DNA of 64,000 nt from Latrodectus hesperus (Eukaryota > Arthropoda > Arachnida > Araneae > Theridiidae): contig CM075862.1 in the NCBI GenBank assembly GCA_037975125.1, forward strand, positions 46,378,520 through 46,442,519, written 5' to 3'. The notes under the pieces were generated by a model, which saw only the letters and a program-made list of their open reading frames with translations, was not told the origin of the DNA and made no database searches. Positions 12,757 through 24,848 of the stretch are shown here, piece by piece. Numbering within the stretch: the stretch's first letter is position 1; each line of letters opens with the position of its first letter. The position numbers were made by a program, and so were the translations under genes.

Positions 12757-13420
12757 GTACAAGGGCGAGAAAATCGAAGAATCTATTACAATTTCAAACA
12801 TTTGCACAAATAAATTCATTATTAGAGAAAATCTTCTGACTCGCGATGCTAATAGCTTTTCAAATTGAATATACAAGGGTTTCAAATTGAATATAAAGTT
12901 TTTCAAATTGAATATACAAGGGTTTCAAATTGAATATTCAAATTGAATATAAAGTTTTTCAAATTGAATAATACAAGGGCGAGAAAATCGAAGAATCTAT
13001 TGCAATTTCAAGCCTTTGCACTAGTAAATTCATTCTTAGAGAAAACCTTCTGACTAGCGATGCTAATAGTTTTTCAAATTGAATATACAAGGGTTTCAAA
13101 TTGAATATTCAAATTGGATTTCAAATTGAATAATACAGGGGCGAGAAAATCGAAGAATCTATTGCAATTTCAAGCATTTGCACTAGTAAATTCATTCTTA
13201 GAGAAAACCTTCTGCCTAGCGATGCTAATAGTTTTTCAAATTGAATATTCAAGGGTTTCAAATTGGGTTTCAAATTGAATATAAAGTTTTTCAAATTGAA
13301 TAATACAAGGGCGAGAAAATCAAAGAATCTATTGCAATTTGAAACATTTGCACTAATAAATTCATTCTTAGAGAAAATCTTCTGACTCGCGATGCTAATA
13401 GTTTTTCAAATTGAATTTAT
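12757..13420. repeat. Complex tandem repeat, units of about 160-215 bp
   Basis: Four copies of a unit beginning near CAAGGGCGAGAAAATCGAAG start at about 12760, 12974, 13136 and 13306. Each continues with a TTCATTCTTAGAGAAAAYCT segment and GCGATGCTAATAG. The length differences come from a variable number of inner TTTCAAATTGAATAT-type short repeats, so this is a repeat within a repeat. Confidence 0.92.
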
Positions 13421-16090
13421 TCTTTATTTAAACATACATAAGCTCAAGCGCTTATCAAGATTTACTGCAAATTTTAACATGAAATGTTGCATTTTTGTCT
13501 TTTACTTTGGAGGATACAGTTTGTCCAATTTGAAAGATAGGGTATATGAGACCCCCTATGGTGTTTTTCTTCTTTGGTCTACTATAATTTGCTTACTAGC
13601 TAACAATTATAGAGGATATTTATATTCTTAGCATAAAACATTTATTTTTTCGCAATAAACAAAATCATTTTTTCGATTAAATTTTAATATTAGATATAAG
13701 TGCAGTTACAAATGTTAAGAAATAAACATTTTATGAAAACAGTAATAAAATGCTCGTATCTATTTTTCCCAATTTCTTTTAATTCATCTCTTTATAAGAT
13801 GGAATTTTAGATATTCAATAAATATTTATATATATAAATCTTACTATCTTACTAAACTTCCATAAATATTTTTCATTTTCTTGTTTGAATTTATGTTTAG
13901 CTAGATGTAAAAACGTATAATTTTTAAAAAGAAAACATTTTAATGGTTTCCTTACTGCCTATTTGAATTGCTATATTCTAAATATTTTTATAATGTGAGA
14001 GTATTTACATTTCAATACACAGATGTAACATAAACATGATCATATTTCAATGCAAAATGAAAACATTTGGGAAACACTGTCCTCAGAGTTCACATAATAT
14101 ATTGCCGAATAAAAAAAAAACTTGTTATAAACACACATGCTGAATTTTAAACTTACAAAATAGTTGTATACCTAGATGATAAATAATGCTTATAAAATAG
14201 TTAAAGAAGAGGTTTAAATATTTTTAATCATGAAAGATAGTAAGAAAGAGAGTCGTAGTTGAACTCAGAATTCGTAAAATATATTCTAACAGATTACTGG
14301 TGAAATTTATATTCTTCATAATTCTCTCCTAGGAATTACACATAAATTATCCATCGTCAATTTAATGGAGGTGGATGATTAGTGAAGGAATTGCAGAAAA
14401 AATATTATATTTATTGCATATGGGAGAGTAATAAAACCCTTTTTTTTCAAAGGAGAGCTTCTCTTCTTTATAGGAAATTTTATGCTCCATAAAAATTTTA
14501 TACCAGAAAACAGCTTTCGTGAAACTTTCATTCCTGAATTCGGGACTTTGGAAATTCTTCCTTCGCATGATCGCTTATTTTGAAATTCTCTCAACAGAGA
14601 AAAAATAATATTTTAAACAAATCAAGCAAGAAAGTTTAGCACAAGTTCTCGCACTGCGAAACAGGAAGAAAATCATGAAAAAAAGTTTTTCACTATTTAA
14701 TAATATGAGGCAAATATATTTTGAAAGTAGAGTCCAATATTATAATAAAATTTTTTAATTAAATGAGACTGATATTGCTTGAATTTTAGATATCGCTTCA
14801 ATTTAATTATGTTATTATAAATGATTTCGCTTGAATTTAATTATAAATCTCTTGAATTTTAAAATTATGAAAAATATTTTTTAAATATATATGATAGAAT
14901 GTTTGAAAATTTTGTTGCACATATTTTATTTTGTATACTTTTTTAAAATATGATAAATAGATATAAATATACTTGCATTAACTTTAATAAAAGATTTGGT
15001 TATAAAATGATAAGACCTCTTAATAATCACGTTGTTTCATAAAAACCATTTGATTTAAAATATTATTTATCATAGATTTTTTTATTACAGTATTTATTAT
15101 TTATTCAACATTATTCATTATAGTACTAGCAAATTAAACTTAAATGCTTATTAAAAATGTATTTGGCTGATGTTTTTATTTTGAGGAAGTTTTAAAATTA
15201 TATTTTTTAACAATAAGCATATATTCTAATTTAAGATGTAATTATTTATGTAATAATTTCGTTCAGCAAATTTATGTAACCACTTACATTAATTTTTTTA
15301 AAATAATAAACCTCTAATTTTTCGAGAATGTTTTACATGAAATAATCTAAGTTATAAGTAACTATTTCCTATTCATAATCATGCATTCGTTATTAAAAAT
15401 TTTCGAAAAACCATCAAAAGGAAATTCTATCATTGAATTTAAATATGTATTACAAATTTATAGCTAAGGAAAAGACTTAGAAAACATGAGGTCGAATCAT
15501 GTTTAGCATCTAAAATATCTTAAATTCTAAGCAGTATAATTGATAAAGTATTTTCCCGTTATATTTCCATAAAAAAACGCTATAAAAATTTACATTGCCA
15601 TCTTGATATGGAGGCCAAATGGTCTACCCTTGTGAATATTCTGAAATACTTTAAGATAGGTGATACTGGATTTTTCCATATTAAACATGTTACATCATCA
15701 AAAGAATATTTTTTCAACTAAAAATGTATATCAACTTAATAGATAAAACTAACCCCAATATTGCCGTTACCCCAATATTGTCGTTTCATTTAATTTGTTT
15801 CATTGATCAAATGATTTTTATCATGTTTCTATTTTCTAATTGAATGCAAACTCGTAAAAACCACAAGTGTGGTTTTTTCACTATTTTTCGAGTTATCTCA
15901 AAATGTGATCCAAATTTTAAAAAATCACAATTTTTAATAAAACAAAATGATCCAAATTTAAAAGAAAATATAATTTGCAATAAAAATCTAAAATTTAGCT
16001 GAAAAGATCGTTTTCCTACTTTTGTTTATTGTTCATGTATTTATCTGATATTGTAAAGAGCATTACTCTTACTATATTGTAAAGAGCATA
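13421..16090. other. AT-rich noncoding DNA
   Basis: Nothing recognisable. At 16050-16090 a short phrase (ATTGTAAAGAGCAT) occurs twice, just outside the inverted-duplication boundary. Confidence 0.6.
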
Positions 16091-16396
16091 GAGTGTTTGA
16101 GAGAATTACAGTTCTTGTTAAAGCTATTGTATGCAATACATTAAAAAATACTTGATTTCCCGAAATAATCCTCATTTTTCTATAGAAAAGAAATTCAATA
16201 CTAATATTAAGTCATTTTTAATTCCATTGCTTTATGGTTTGTTTCTTCCATTTATAATTTTTATTTTATCAAACTTGCGTCTAAAATCGACTATTTAGAT
16301 CATTAATCACCCACAAACACATAGAAATTTTATAGAATGATTACATATATTTATTTAGAAATGTATGAAAATCTAAGTATTATATATATATATATA
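16091..16396 (+). repeat. Inverted duplication, copy 1 (short form)
   Basis: This segment matches the reverse complement of 31357-32236. Shared phrases include AGTGTTTGAGAGAATTACAG, ACTTGATTTCCCGAAATAAT, CATTAATCACCCACAAACAC and ATCTAAGTATTATATATA. Copy 1 lacks about 590 bp present in copy 2, the junction lying near 16233. One end is a short (TA)n into which the DD36E transposon has inserted. Confidence 0.9.
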
Positions 16397-17661
16397 CAGA
16401 TGGAGGACAAAATAATAATACGAACACCTGTGAAAAAGTATGACGTATTTCACACCTGCAGTACAGCCGCGCCACCTGCAACAGAAGTCTGACACCTAGT
16501 GAGCGTGAAGGGGAAGGTATCAGTCTCTCAACAGCAGTCACCTGAGTTGCATGCTTCTACTGAGCTGTCTGTGATAAGTTGAGATGTCAGACCTGTCAGA
16601 GTTCCAAAGAGGAATGATAGTTGGAGCGCGTTTAAGTGGAGCATCGGTTACGGAAACAGCAAACCTTTTGGGGTTTGCAAGGAGTACGGTATCAGCCGTT
16701 ATGACAGCGTACACGAAAGAGGGTAAGGCGACGTCTTCAAAGCACAACAGTTGCCGAAAGTCAAAGCTTGCTGATAGGGACAGACGGATCTTGAAGCGCA
16801 TAATAGCCCGAAAGCACAAGCAATCGTTATCCGAGATAACATCCGAAATGAACAGTCATCTCCAGGACCCCGTTTCAACAAAAACTGTCAAAAGGGAACT
16901 TCATGCTGCGAACATTTATGGCAGAGTGGCAATTCGTAAACCCTTGGTGACAGCAACTAATGCTTTCAAGCGACGCCAGTGGTGCAGAGATCACAAAGGC
17001 TGGTCTTCACAGCAGTGGAAACAGGTAATATGGTCAGATGAATCGTCATTCACTCGATTTCAGACGACTGGACGCGTTTTTGTCTGGAGAACGCCTAGAG
17101 AAGCGTTTCATCCTGAATGCCTCTTGCCGACTGTGAAGTATGGGGGTGGTATGGTATGGAATGCGATATCTTGGCGGGGTCATGGACCACTTGTTATTCT
17201 GCATGGGAGAATCAAATCCAATCACTATCTAAGCATTCTAGGGGATCATATACATCCTTTTGTCCAGACTGTCTTCCCTGGAGAGCGACCGCTTTTTCAA
17301 GACGATAACGCCCCTATCCACACTGCTAGGTGCGTTCAAGAATGGTTCGAAGAGCATGACGATGAAGTTGAACATCTCGCCTGGCTCCTTCAGTCTCCGG
17401 ACTTGAATATTATTGAACATTTATGGGAATATTTGGAGTCCAAACTTCGTTCCCAATTTCCACCTCCATTCGGACTTTCGGAATGAGAGACCGCTCTGCA
17501 GGAGAAATGGCTTAATATTCCTTTGAATATTGTCCATGACCTTTATGAATCTATCCCACGTCACATTAAATCTGTACTTCAGTCAAAGGGTGCTCAAACC
17601 CCCTATTAATAAAGATTTTCCATTATTTCACAGGTGTTCGTATTATTTTGTCCTCCATCTG
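16397..17661 (+). mobile_element. Tc1/mariner transposon, DD36E type, nearly complete
   Basis: The 1265-bp element has terminal inverted repeats of about 36-39 bp starting CAGATGGAGGACAAAATAAT, the left copy carrying three extra bases, and sits in TA repeats that mask its TA target duplication. It carries one transposase frame. Length, TIRs and gene content are those of an autonomous Tc1-like element. The good TIR match and single obvious nonsense codon suggest fairly recent insertion compared with the other elements here. Confidence 0.93.
16584..17609 (+). pseudogene. DD36E Tc1-like transposase with one internal stop
   Basis: An open frame from the ATG at 16584 runs 300 codons to a TGA at 17484-17486, then continues in the same frame for 40 codons to TAA at 17607-17609. 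The natural protein is therefore about 341 residues with one nonsense codon at position 301. Residues 1-110 are the paired helix-turn-helix DNA-binding region (FQRGMIVGARLSGASVTETA). Catalytic blocks are IWSDESSF (D152), FQDDNAPIHTA (D241) and SPDLNIIEHLW (E278). I count 36 residues between D241 and E278, the spacing of the DD36E (Incomer-type) family. KYGGGMVWNAIS appears two residues shorter than the usual GGGSVMVWGAIS, which may also damage it. It would cut and paste its own element in the nucleus. Confidence 0.92.
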
Positions 17662-17663
17662 TA

Positions 17664-17805
<142 letters not shown>

Positions 17806-18107
17806 GCGCATCAATGAATTTGAATAAAAACTTTTTAAGACATTTGTTTCTTTTTATTTTATTTACAGAATTTGTAATTTTAATTAATTTCAAACTCATA
17901 TGATTAATTGCAAGTAAAAATGTAATACAATGTCAAAATGTCGAATTTGCCAATAGATGTTTCAAATAAAAAAAATAGCACATTTTGATAATTTTTGCAA
18001 AAAAAAAATACCTCAAGTGAACTACTAATATTTTATAAATATCTTCATAATTCTTAATAACATAAAAATAAAACTAGTAAAAAATATACATCTGTAACAG
18101 AAAATTA

Positions 18108-18625
18108 TGAAGCTCAGTGGCTTAGTGGCTGTACTCGCTGCAGCGCCACAAGTTCGAGCTTCGATCTTCGGCCAGATCAAGATCGACTCAGCCTTTTTTC
18201 CGTTCAGTGGGTCGATAAACTGAATAGCAAGCATGCTTGGGAACTACATATTTTGGTTTTCTCTTTAGGCTGATCACCTAACTTGACATATCTGACTGAA
18301 TAGCAAGCATACTTGGGAACTACATATTTTGGTTTTTCTATAGGCTGTTTTGTTTGTTTGTTTGTTTGTTTGTTTGTCGCTCAACGGTCATTTTTTGCAC
18401 ACGAGGGCTAATTAGACCGGGACTTACGGTTTAAAGTGGATTCCGAACCACTACAAACATCCATGCCCAAGGTGGGATTCGAACCCACGAACTGTTGAAC
18501 CGAAGGCAAGAGCGCTAACCATTCGGCTGCCAGCTCGGCTTTCTATAGGCTGATCACCTAACAGGACATATCTGACTGAATAGCAAGCATGCTTGGGAAC
18601 TACATATATTGGATTTGACGCACAT
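18108..18625 (+). mobile_element. SINE (family D) with amplified 76-bp tail, interrupted
   Basis: A tRNA-like head (GGCTTAGTGGCTGTACTCG, then AAGTTCGAGCTTCGATC) is followed by GACTCAGCC, TTCAGTGGGTCGATAAA and GAATAGCAAGCATGCTTGGG. The middle part resembles the conserved domain of many invertebrate SINEs (CCTTTCATCCTTTC-GGTCGATAAA type). The segment from TGAATAGCAAGC repeats three times at about 76-bp spacing (18221, 18297, 18577). The second unit is split by a family B SINE. The head is inferred to be tRNA-derived from its A- and B-box positions. Confidence 0.75.
18348..18539 (-). mobile_element. tRNA-derived SINE (family B) nested in family D
   Basis: On the minus strand the head reads GCCGAATGGTTAGCGCTC (D-arm, A box), then GTGGGTTCGAATCCCAC, a perfect T-stem and B box. 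The body ends in TTGAGCGACAAACAAACAAA repeats. A perfect 13-bp target duplication, TTTCTATAGGCTG, flanks it at 18335-18347 and 18540-18552. Insertion was by LINE machinery into the second tail unit of the family D SINE. The intact duplication and T-stem argue that it is young. Confidence 0.93.
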
Positions 18626-18642
18626 ATGGGATGTCGTGTCAC

Positions 18643-19745
18643 ATGTTTTGTTTAGTTTTAGCAGAAAAATATTCCTTTAAATGGTGCAACTTTGGATGGG
18701 TGTTTGTCAATATCATCGAAAGATCTCTATTTTTTTCAATTAAAAAAGGCTATATCAAAAACAATTGGTATTTTCCTTCCTAGATTTTTAATAATTATTG
18801 ATGATACAGCTTCAATGTAATAAAACTTACAAGTTATTAATTTGGTTCTTGTAACAATAAATAAGTTTACACGCATGAATATCCAAACTTTATTTTCAGT
18901 ATAAATTTTACGGAAAATGCTTTTTTAAAATTGAAAATACAAGAACATTAATGTGTAATTTACCTTTAAATTTAAATATAAAGTAAATTTTTATTCCATA
19001 TATATTAATTAATTTCTTTTTTAGTTAATTCTAAGTAGTTTTTGATAATGAATATCTTTTTACGTTAGTGACAATTATATAAATCATTCTAATTATTTAA
19101 AGATATATAAAATATAAAGTTTTGCAATAAATTATTTATACATTTATAAGATTTTTTTTGCTGTATTATTAAATAAAAAATGTATGATGCAAATGCATTT
19201 TTTAACTAAAACGAATTTATAGTATTTATTCTTCGCATTCATTTAAAATTATACAATAGCATCTACAATTAATGAAATCAGATATAATTTCGATGCGAAC
19301 AAATAAGTGCGTACTAAAGTATAATTATAAAAAGGAAACAACAACGTTTAAACTGATAGATAAAATAAATCAAATTGTAAATTACCTTAAATTTTTTATG
19401 GTATGAGAAAATAAAGTTTGGGAAAATAATTCTGTAATTTATGACAAAAATGATTCTGATATACAAGTTTAGGAAAATTTGTATTTAACAAAACAGTTCA
19501 GGAACAAAAGTGAAAACAATTTTAATAAATAAATAAATAATGTTAGTGCTATTGCTTTGATTTATTTAAATTTAAGAGACAGCTGAAAGAGTTTTATAAG
19601 ATATTAACCTTCATGGTTAAAGGGAAAATGGTGCAACTTTTGTTCTTTATATGATGGGAAGTACCTTAAGGTAGAAAACAGGTTTCGTTTTGGAAATTAG
19701 GTCTTCATGATTCAGAATAAGGGATTAAGCAAAAGTTTATCAGAT
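18643..19745. other. AT-rich noncoding DNA
   Basis: No gene or element recognised. The first bases, with GGATGTCGTGTCACATG near 18628-18646, may still be SINE-related tail. Confidence 0.6.
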
Positions 19746-20155
19746 TTAGCTTGTCCTGCCATAAAACAATTTTTCACACTGAATATATTGTGATTATGAC
19801 TTCTCTTAGAAAGATTTAACTTTCATGCCACAAAATATTTATTCACATTGGATATATTGCAATTATGACTTATATTTTAAAAAAGATTTAACTTTCCTGT
19901 CCCAGAATACTTTTTTATATTGAATATATTGTGATTATGACTTCTCTTAGAAAGATTAAACTTTCCTGCCACAAAATATTTATTCACATTGGATATATTG
20001 CAATTATGACTTATATTTTAAAAAAGATTTAACTTTCCTGTCCCAGAATACTTTTTTTATATTGAATATATTGCGATAATGACTTAATTTAGAAAGATTT
20101 AACTTTCTAGTCACAAAATACCTTCTCACATTGAAGATATTGTGATTATGATTTA
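19746..20155. repeat. About 70-bp tandem repeat alternating in two forms
   Basis: Nearly six units share AAGATTTAACTTTC followed by CTGCCACAAAATATTTATTC (form 1) or CTGTCCCAGAATAC (form 2) and end in TTGAATATATTG or TTGGATATATTG. Forms 1 and 2 alternate, giving a dimer of about 140 bp that was itself duplicated. No coding potential. Confidence 0.9.
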
Positions 20156-20900
<745 letters not shown>

Positions 20901-22168
20901 TAAATTATGTCTCTTTCAATCAGATAAATAATTTAAATTGCTTAAAAATTAAGTTTAAAATAAATCATAAATCCTTATAACCCTCCTAATAAAAACAGTA
21001 TCTAATAAAATCACACAATTATATGTAACAAGTTATAAACAATTTCTTTTTCTATTATGACTTATGTTTCTTAAAATCTAATTAATTATATTAATGCTTT
21101 CTTTCTTCTTTAAGAAATTAATTTATAAAATCAATAAAATAATTGTTTTTTAATACTAAATAACGTTTTTAAGAAAATTAACTAACCTGACAACGAGAAA
21201 GATTTTCTAGGATTAGAAATATTGACACATTTTGAAATGGATGAAATAAACTACACTCTATACACATCTCTGGGGAGATGAAGCTCAAAAAATAATAAAA
21301 AAAAATTCAGCCCCCCTCAATAGAAAAACAACAAAGATTTTAAACCACTTTGTCCCTTAGCTCTTCCGTAATTCCTGTTTTCCCCTTTAATTAAGGAAAG
21401 TGTCTTTTCTTGGGCAATTTCTTCTCGATTGCTGTCTTTTGGGTGAAATGGGTAGAAAGGAGAAATTCTAAGAAAACGAGAAGAAAAAGGGGGAAAAAAA
21501 CATTTTAAAATTTGCATTTTAAAGGCAATTAATTACCTATTGTGCTAGATAAAAGGAATGAAGCTCCCCATTCATTGCAACGTTTTGAATTTGTTCGTTT
21601 ATATCCGTAGGGATTTTGGCGTTTTATTGGATGACCGATATCAGAGATTGTCGTATGCAGCAGAGAAAAGAAGGGAAGAAAATTTTCCCTCGACTTCCTA
21701 TTAAGATGGTTTATGAATAAGCATTGATCTTTCAGTATTAAAGTTTTTGTATTTTCTATCGTGTTTCTCAATCTTACTTATATCGGATCTCGCACTGAAT
21801 TTGTGAAAGATTTATAATTTACAAACGCAACATTTAATATATAATTTCATAATGTTAAATTTAGTTACTTTGTTACTGCTCATTAACGTAATGTTAAGAA
21901 ATAATTTAGTATGAAATTTTGTCTTATAAAATATATTTCATCTTGTGTGTAGTTAACGATAATTTGTGCATTTCGTTTTTCATCAAATATTTATTAATTT
22001 TTTTGGATACCAATAAATTAAAATTCTCAATTTTATAATGAAAATATGGAAGGAACAACTAAAATTTGAAGTCATTTTAAAAATAAATGGAACAATTAAA
22101 TGTTAAAGTAAATTACAATATGATCAATAATATTTTAAAAGTTTTCTCGTGGATTTATTGTACAAATA
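20901..22168. other. Noncoding DNA with a more complex island at 21320-21760
   Basis: The flanks are plain AT-rich DNA. The stretch 21320-21760 has a clearly richer base mix (for example GGCAATTAATTACCTATTGT and GGATGACCGATATCAGAG) without a recognisable reading frame, as expected for a conserved noncoding or regulatory block, but nothing more specific can be said. Confidence 0.45.
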
Positions 22169-22170
22169 TA

Positions 22171-23398
22171 CAGTATGTCCACTAAAGTCCCTTGCCACCC
22201 TCTTAATTTCGAAATGGCTGCTACTATATTTATAAAAGTGGTGTCTAGGTATAGTAAAGTAGCCATGCGCTACTGAATGAAACAGACTTTAGCGCCACCT
22301 GGCGGAAAACTGCGGAGTTAGCATTCCTTTCTCGAAAACGGAACGAGATAGAGAGAAAACGTGATTTACAAAGTTGTAGAGCATCCTCGATTTAGTATGA
22401 AAAGATACCTTGTAGGCATTAATGTGAAGAATACAACGGTTAAAACGCGCATTTGTTGTTTCGTGCTGTGACGTGACAAAACGATCTAAGAAAAAAAGCA
22501 AATAGTTATAACAGTATACTTTATTTAAGATGTTCAAACTTCTCACCGTCAACTACAATGCACATTTGGATCCTCGCTTGAAGATCACGGTGCACACGTT
22601 GGAACACGCGACTGTAATGCGTCGTTTAAGGTTCTGCAATTTTTGTGGAGGGTTCGCATACACCTGCTGTTTCAAGTATCCTCACAGGAAAAAGTCCAGT
22701 GGAGTCAGAGCAGGCGAACGTGGAGGCCACTCTTCGAAACCGCCATACCCTATTATTTGGTTGCCAAATTCCAGGTACTGTTTCACTGGAGATGTCTTGT
22801 GAGCAGGCACGCCGTCATGTTGAAAGATTAAGCAATGATAGATTCTTAAGATTAAGCAAAGCAGGTTCTCCACAAAATCGGGTATTACCTTCTGTAGCAA
22901 TTGTAAATATCGTACACCCGTTAACGTGCCTTTGTAAAATATTGGGCCTATTAGCTTGTTATTGTAAATTGCGCACCAAACGTTAATAGCATACCGCATT
23001 AGATGTTGAACGTCGACGAAACATTTAAGATTTTCCAGTGCCCAGTAATGGGTGCTTTGCCTATTGTAAATGCAATGCACACGTACAATGTGCCACATCA
23101 CAGCACGAAACAACAAATGCGCGTTTCTATCGTTGTATTCTTTACATTAATGCCTACAAGGTAACTTTTCGTACTAAATCGAGGATGCTCTACAACTTTG
23201 TAAATTACCTTTTTTATCTGTCTCGTACCGTTTTCGAGATACGAATGCTAACTTCACAGTTTTCCACCAGGTGGCGCGGTAGGGTTTTTATTCAGTTAGC
23301 GCATGGCTACTTTACTATACCTAGACACCACTTTTATGAATATTGCCGCAGCCGTTCCGAAGTTAAGAGGGTGGCAAGGAACTTTAGTGGACATACTG
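22171..23398. mobile_element. Mariner relative with about 300-bp TIRs, deleted inside
   Basis: Ends 22171-22470 and 23101-23398 are inverted repeats of about 300 bp beginning CAGTATGTCCACTAAAGTCC, flanked by TA on both sides. The TIRs hold a shared GCGCCACCTGG-type motif and ATTAATGTGAAGAATACAAC. Between them is only the C-terminal half of a minus-strand transposase. TIRs this long are atypical of classical mariners, but the TA duplication and coding remnant place it in the Tc1/mariner superfamily. Divergence between the arms shows it is old. Confidence 0.93.
22682..23056 (-). pseudogene. Mariner-type transposase C-terminal fragment
   Basis: The minus-strand translation reads HYWALENLKCFVDVQH, NVWCAIYNNKLIGPIFY, GTLTGVRYLQLLQKVIPDF, FQHDGVPAHKTSPVKQYL, IIGYGGFEEWPPRSPALT and PLDFF. 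These are the middle and third catalytic blocks of a mariner-like transposase, with second and third catalytic Asp in QHDG and PLDF. I count 39 residues between them, with an apparent two-residue gap after KQYL, so the parent was probably DD41D. The N-terminal half is deleted and the frame stops after LDFFL. Confidence 0.88.
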
Positions 23399-23403
23399 TA
23401 TAT

Positions 23404-23483
23404 ATATGTATACACTGCTTCTATCCAACTGGTAAAGTCCATCTAAGGGCTAGGTACAGGGAAGTATGCCGGTGCAACAACAA
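23404..23483 (+). mobile_element. SINE (family C) 3' tail fragment
   Basis: CTGCTTCTATCCAACTGG, GGGCTAGGTACAGGGAAG and GCCGGTGCAACAACAACAAC match the 3' parts of the minus-strand copies at 58175-58255 and 63645-63955. Only the tail is present, starting just after the mariner relative and running into the Tc1-like element. Confidence 0.8.
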
Positions 23484-24846
23484 CAACACCAGGAAAGCGG
23501 CACACCACACACGTGAAATTTGCATGACAGGTAGAAGTTGCTGTGATATGCAAATGATTAGATTTTCAGCGCATTCATACAAAGAAGGCGACAGTAGCGA
23601 GATCTACAATATGTATAAAACCAGAGATTTGACAGCAGTTTTCTCATACTCAATTTCCGTTTCAATGTTGTTTTCGGCAAAGAAAGTTGTTGTAATGCCT
23701 CGTGTAAGAAGAAGAAACGCCTATCAGCACGTATCTGACTTTGATCGAGGAAGGATTATAGCCGACCGGGATTGCGGTTTATCGTACCGCAATATTGCTG
23801 CTGGCGTCGGTCGAGACCCCATGACTGTTAGCAGAATATGGAATCGATGGGTTCAGGACAATCATACGGAATGTCATGCAGGATCTCAGCGACCCCCATC
23901 ACTAACAGCAGAGAAGACAGACATCTTATCCGCATGGTCACAAGGGATCGTACAGCCACGTCACAAACCCTGAGTCGAGAAATGGAGTCATTTGCAAGGC
24001 AACAAGTTTCTGCTCGAACAGTTCGACGACGTTTGCAGCAGCATGGATTGTCTGCATGGCGACCATGGCTTCGGCTACCATTGCTTCAATGGTGTGATCA
24101 GCGACGAACCTGGACGCGGGAATGTCATCACGCCATCTTTACAGATGAATTTTGGTTCTGTATACAGGACCATGATGGCCGCATCCGTGTTTGGAGGCAT
24201 CGTGGAGAACGCGCATTGCCAGCTTGCATTGGACATCGCCATACTGGCCCATCTGCTGGAGTGATGGTATGGGGTGCCATTGGATACACGTCTCGATCAC
24301 CTCTTGTTCACATTACCGGCACTTTGAACAGCAACCGTTACATTTCCGATGTGTTAAGGTCCGTAACTCTGCCCTATCTTCGAAGCCTCCCTAATGCTTT
24401 GTTTCAACAGGATAATGCACGACTGCATGTTGCCCGTACTGTTCTTAACTTCCTTGATACAAAACAGGTTCGACTCTTACCCTGGCCAGCACGTTCTCCT
24501 GATCTGTCACCAATTGAGAACGTGTGGTCAATGGTTGCTGAACGATTGGCACGCCATCACTCACCATCCACTACTGTCGATGAACTGTAGACATAGTGTT
24601 GAAGCTGGATGGACTGAGATCCCCGTACATGGCATACAATCTCTGTTTGACTCCATGCCTAGGCGGATAAATGCTGTTACTGTAGCCAGAGTTGGCTGCT
24701 CTAGGTACTGATTTCTCAAGATCTATACATCCTAATTTCCTGTAAATCTATTCACTTATTCTTTACACTATAGTGTATGTGTCCAATAAATATCGTTCTG
24801 TTATTTGCATTCCTTCTTGGTGTAGCAATCTTAATGGCCAGTAGTG
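23484..24846 (+). mobile_element. Decayed DD34E Tc1-like transposon
   Basis: The right end carries a Tc1-type terminus that reads inward on the minus strand as CACTACTGGCCATTAAGATT, then GCTACACCAAGAAGG, with TA after it at 24847-24848. The left end shows only ACACCAGGAAAGC, the inner part of the matching repeat; the outermost roughly 25 bp are missing and replaced by the CAA tail of a SINE. It contains one broken transposase gene and cannot be mobile without its left terminus. Confidence 0.8.
23697..24711 (+). pseudogene. DD34E Tc1-like transposase, frameshifted
   Basis: Starts MPRVRRRNAYQHVSDFDRGR, a Tc1-type helix-turn-helix region, with LSYRNIAAGVGRDPMTVSRI. Frame is lost after GSQRPP (near 23900) and resumes as SREDRHLIRMVTRDR. 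An apparent eight-codon deletion joins LRLPL to LQWCDQRR. Catalytic blocks are AIFTDEFWFC, LFQQDNARLHVA and ARSPDLSPIENVWS, with 34 residues between the second Asp and the Glu. A stop after TVDEL near 24590 and another frame change lead to GWTEIPVHGIQSLFDSMPRR and the end near 24711. All landmarks of the family are visible but at least two frame breaks make it dead. Confidence 0.93.
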
Positions 24847-24848
24847 TA

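Noticed and set aside
12757..13420. CRISPR-like array
   Set aside because: Units are long, internally repetitive and without unique spacers, and the genome is animal-like.
16538..16881. Minus-strand open frames over the DD36E transposase
   Set aside because: Shadows of the transposase frame on the other strand.
18451..18540. A tRNA gene on the minus strand
   Set aside because: The T-arm is perfect but the acceptor ends do not pair, and the body, CAAA tail and 13-bp target duplication show a SINE.
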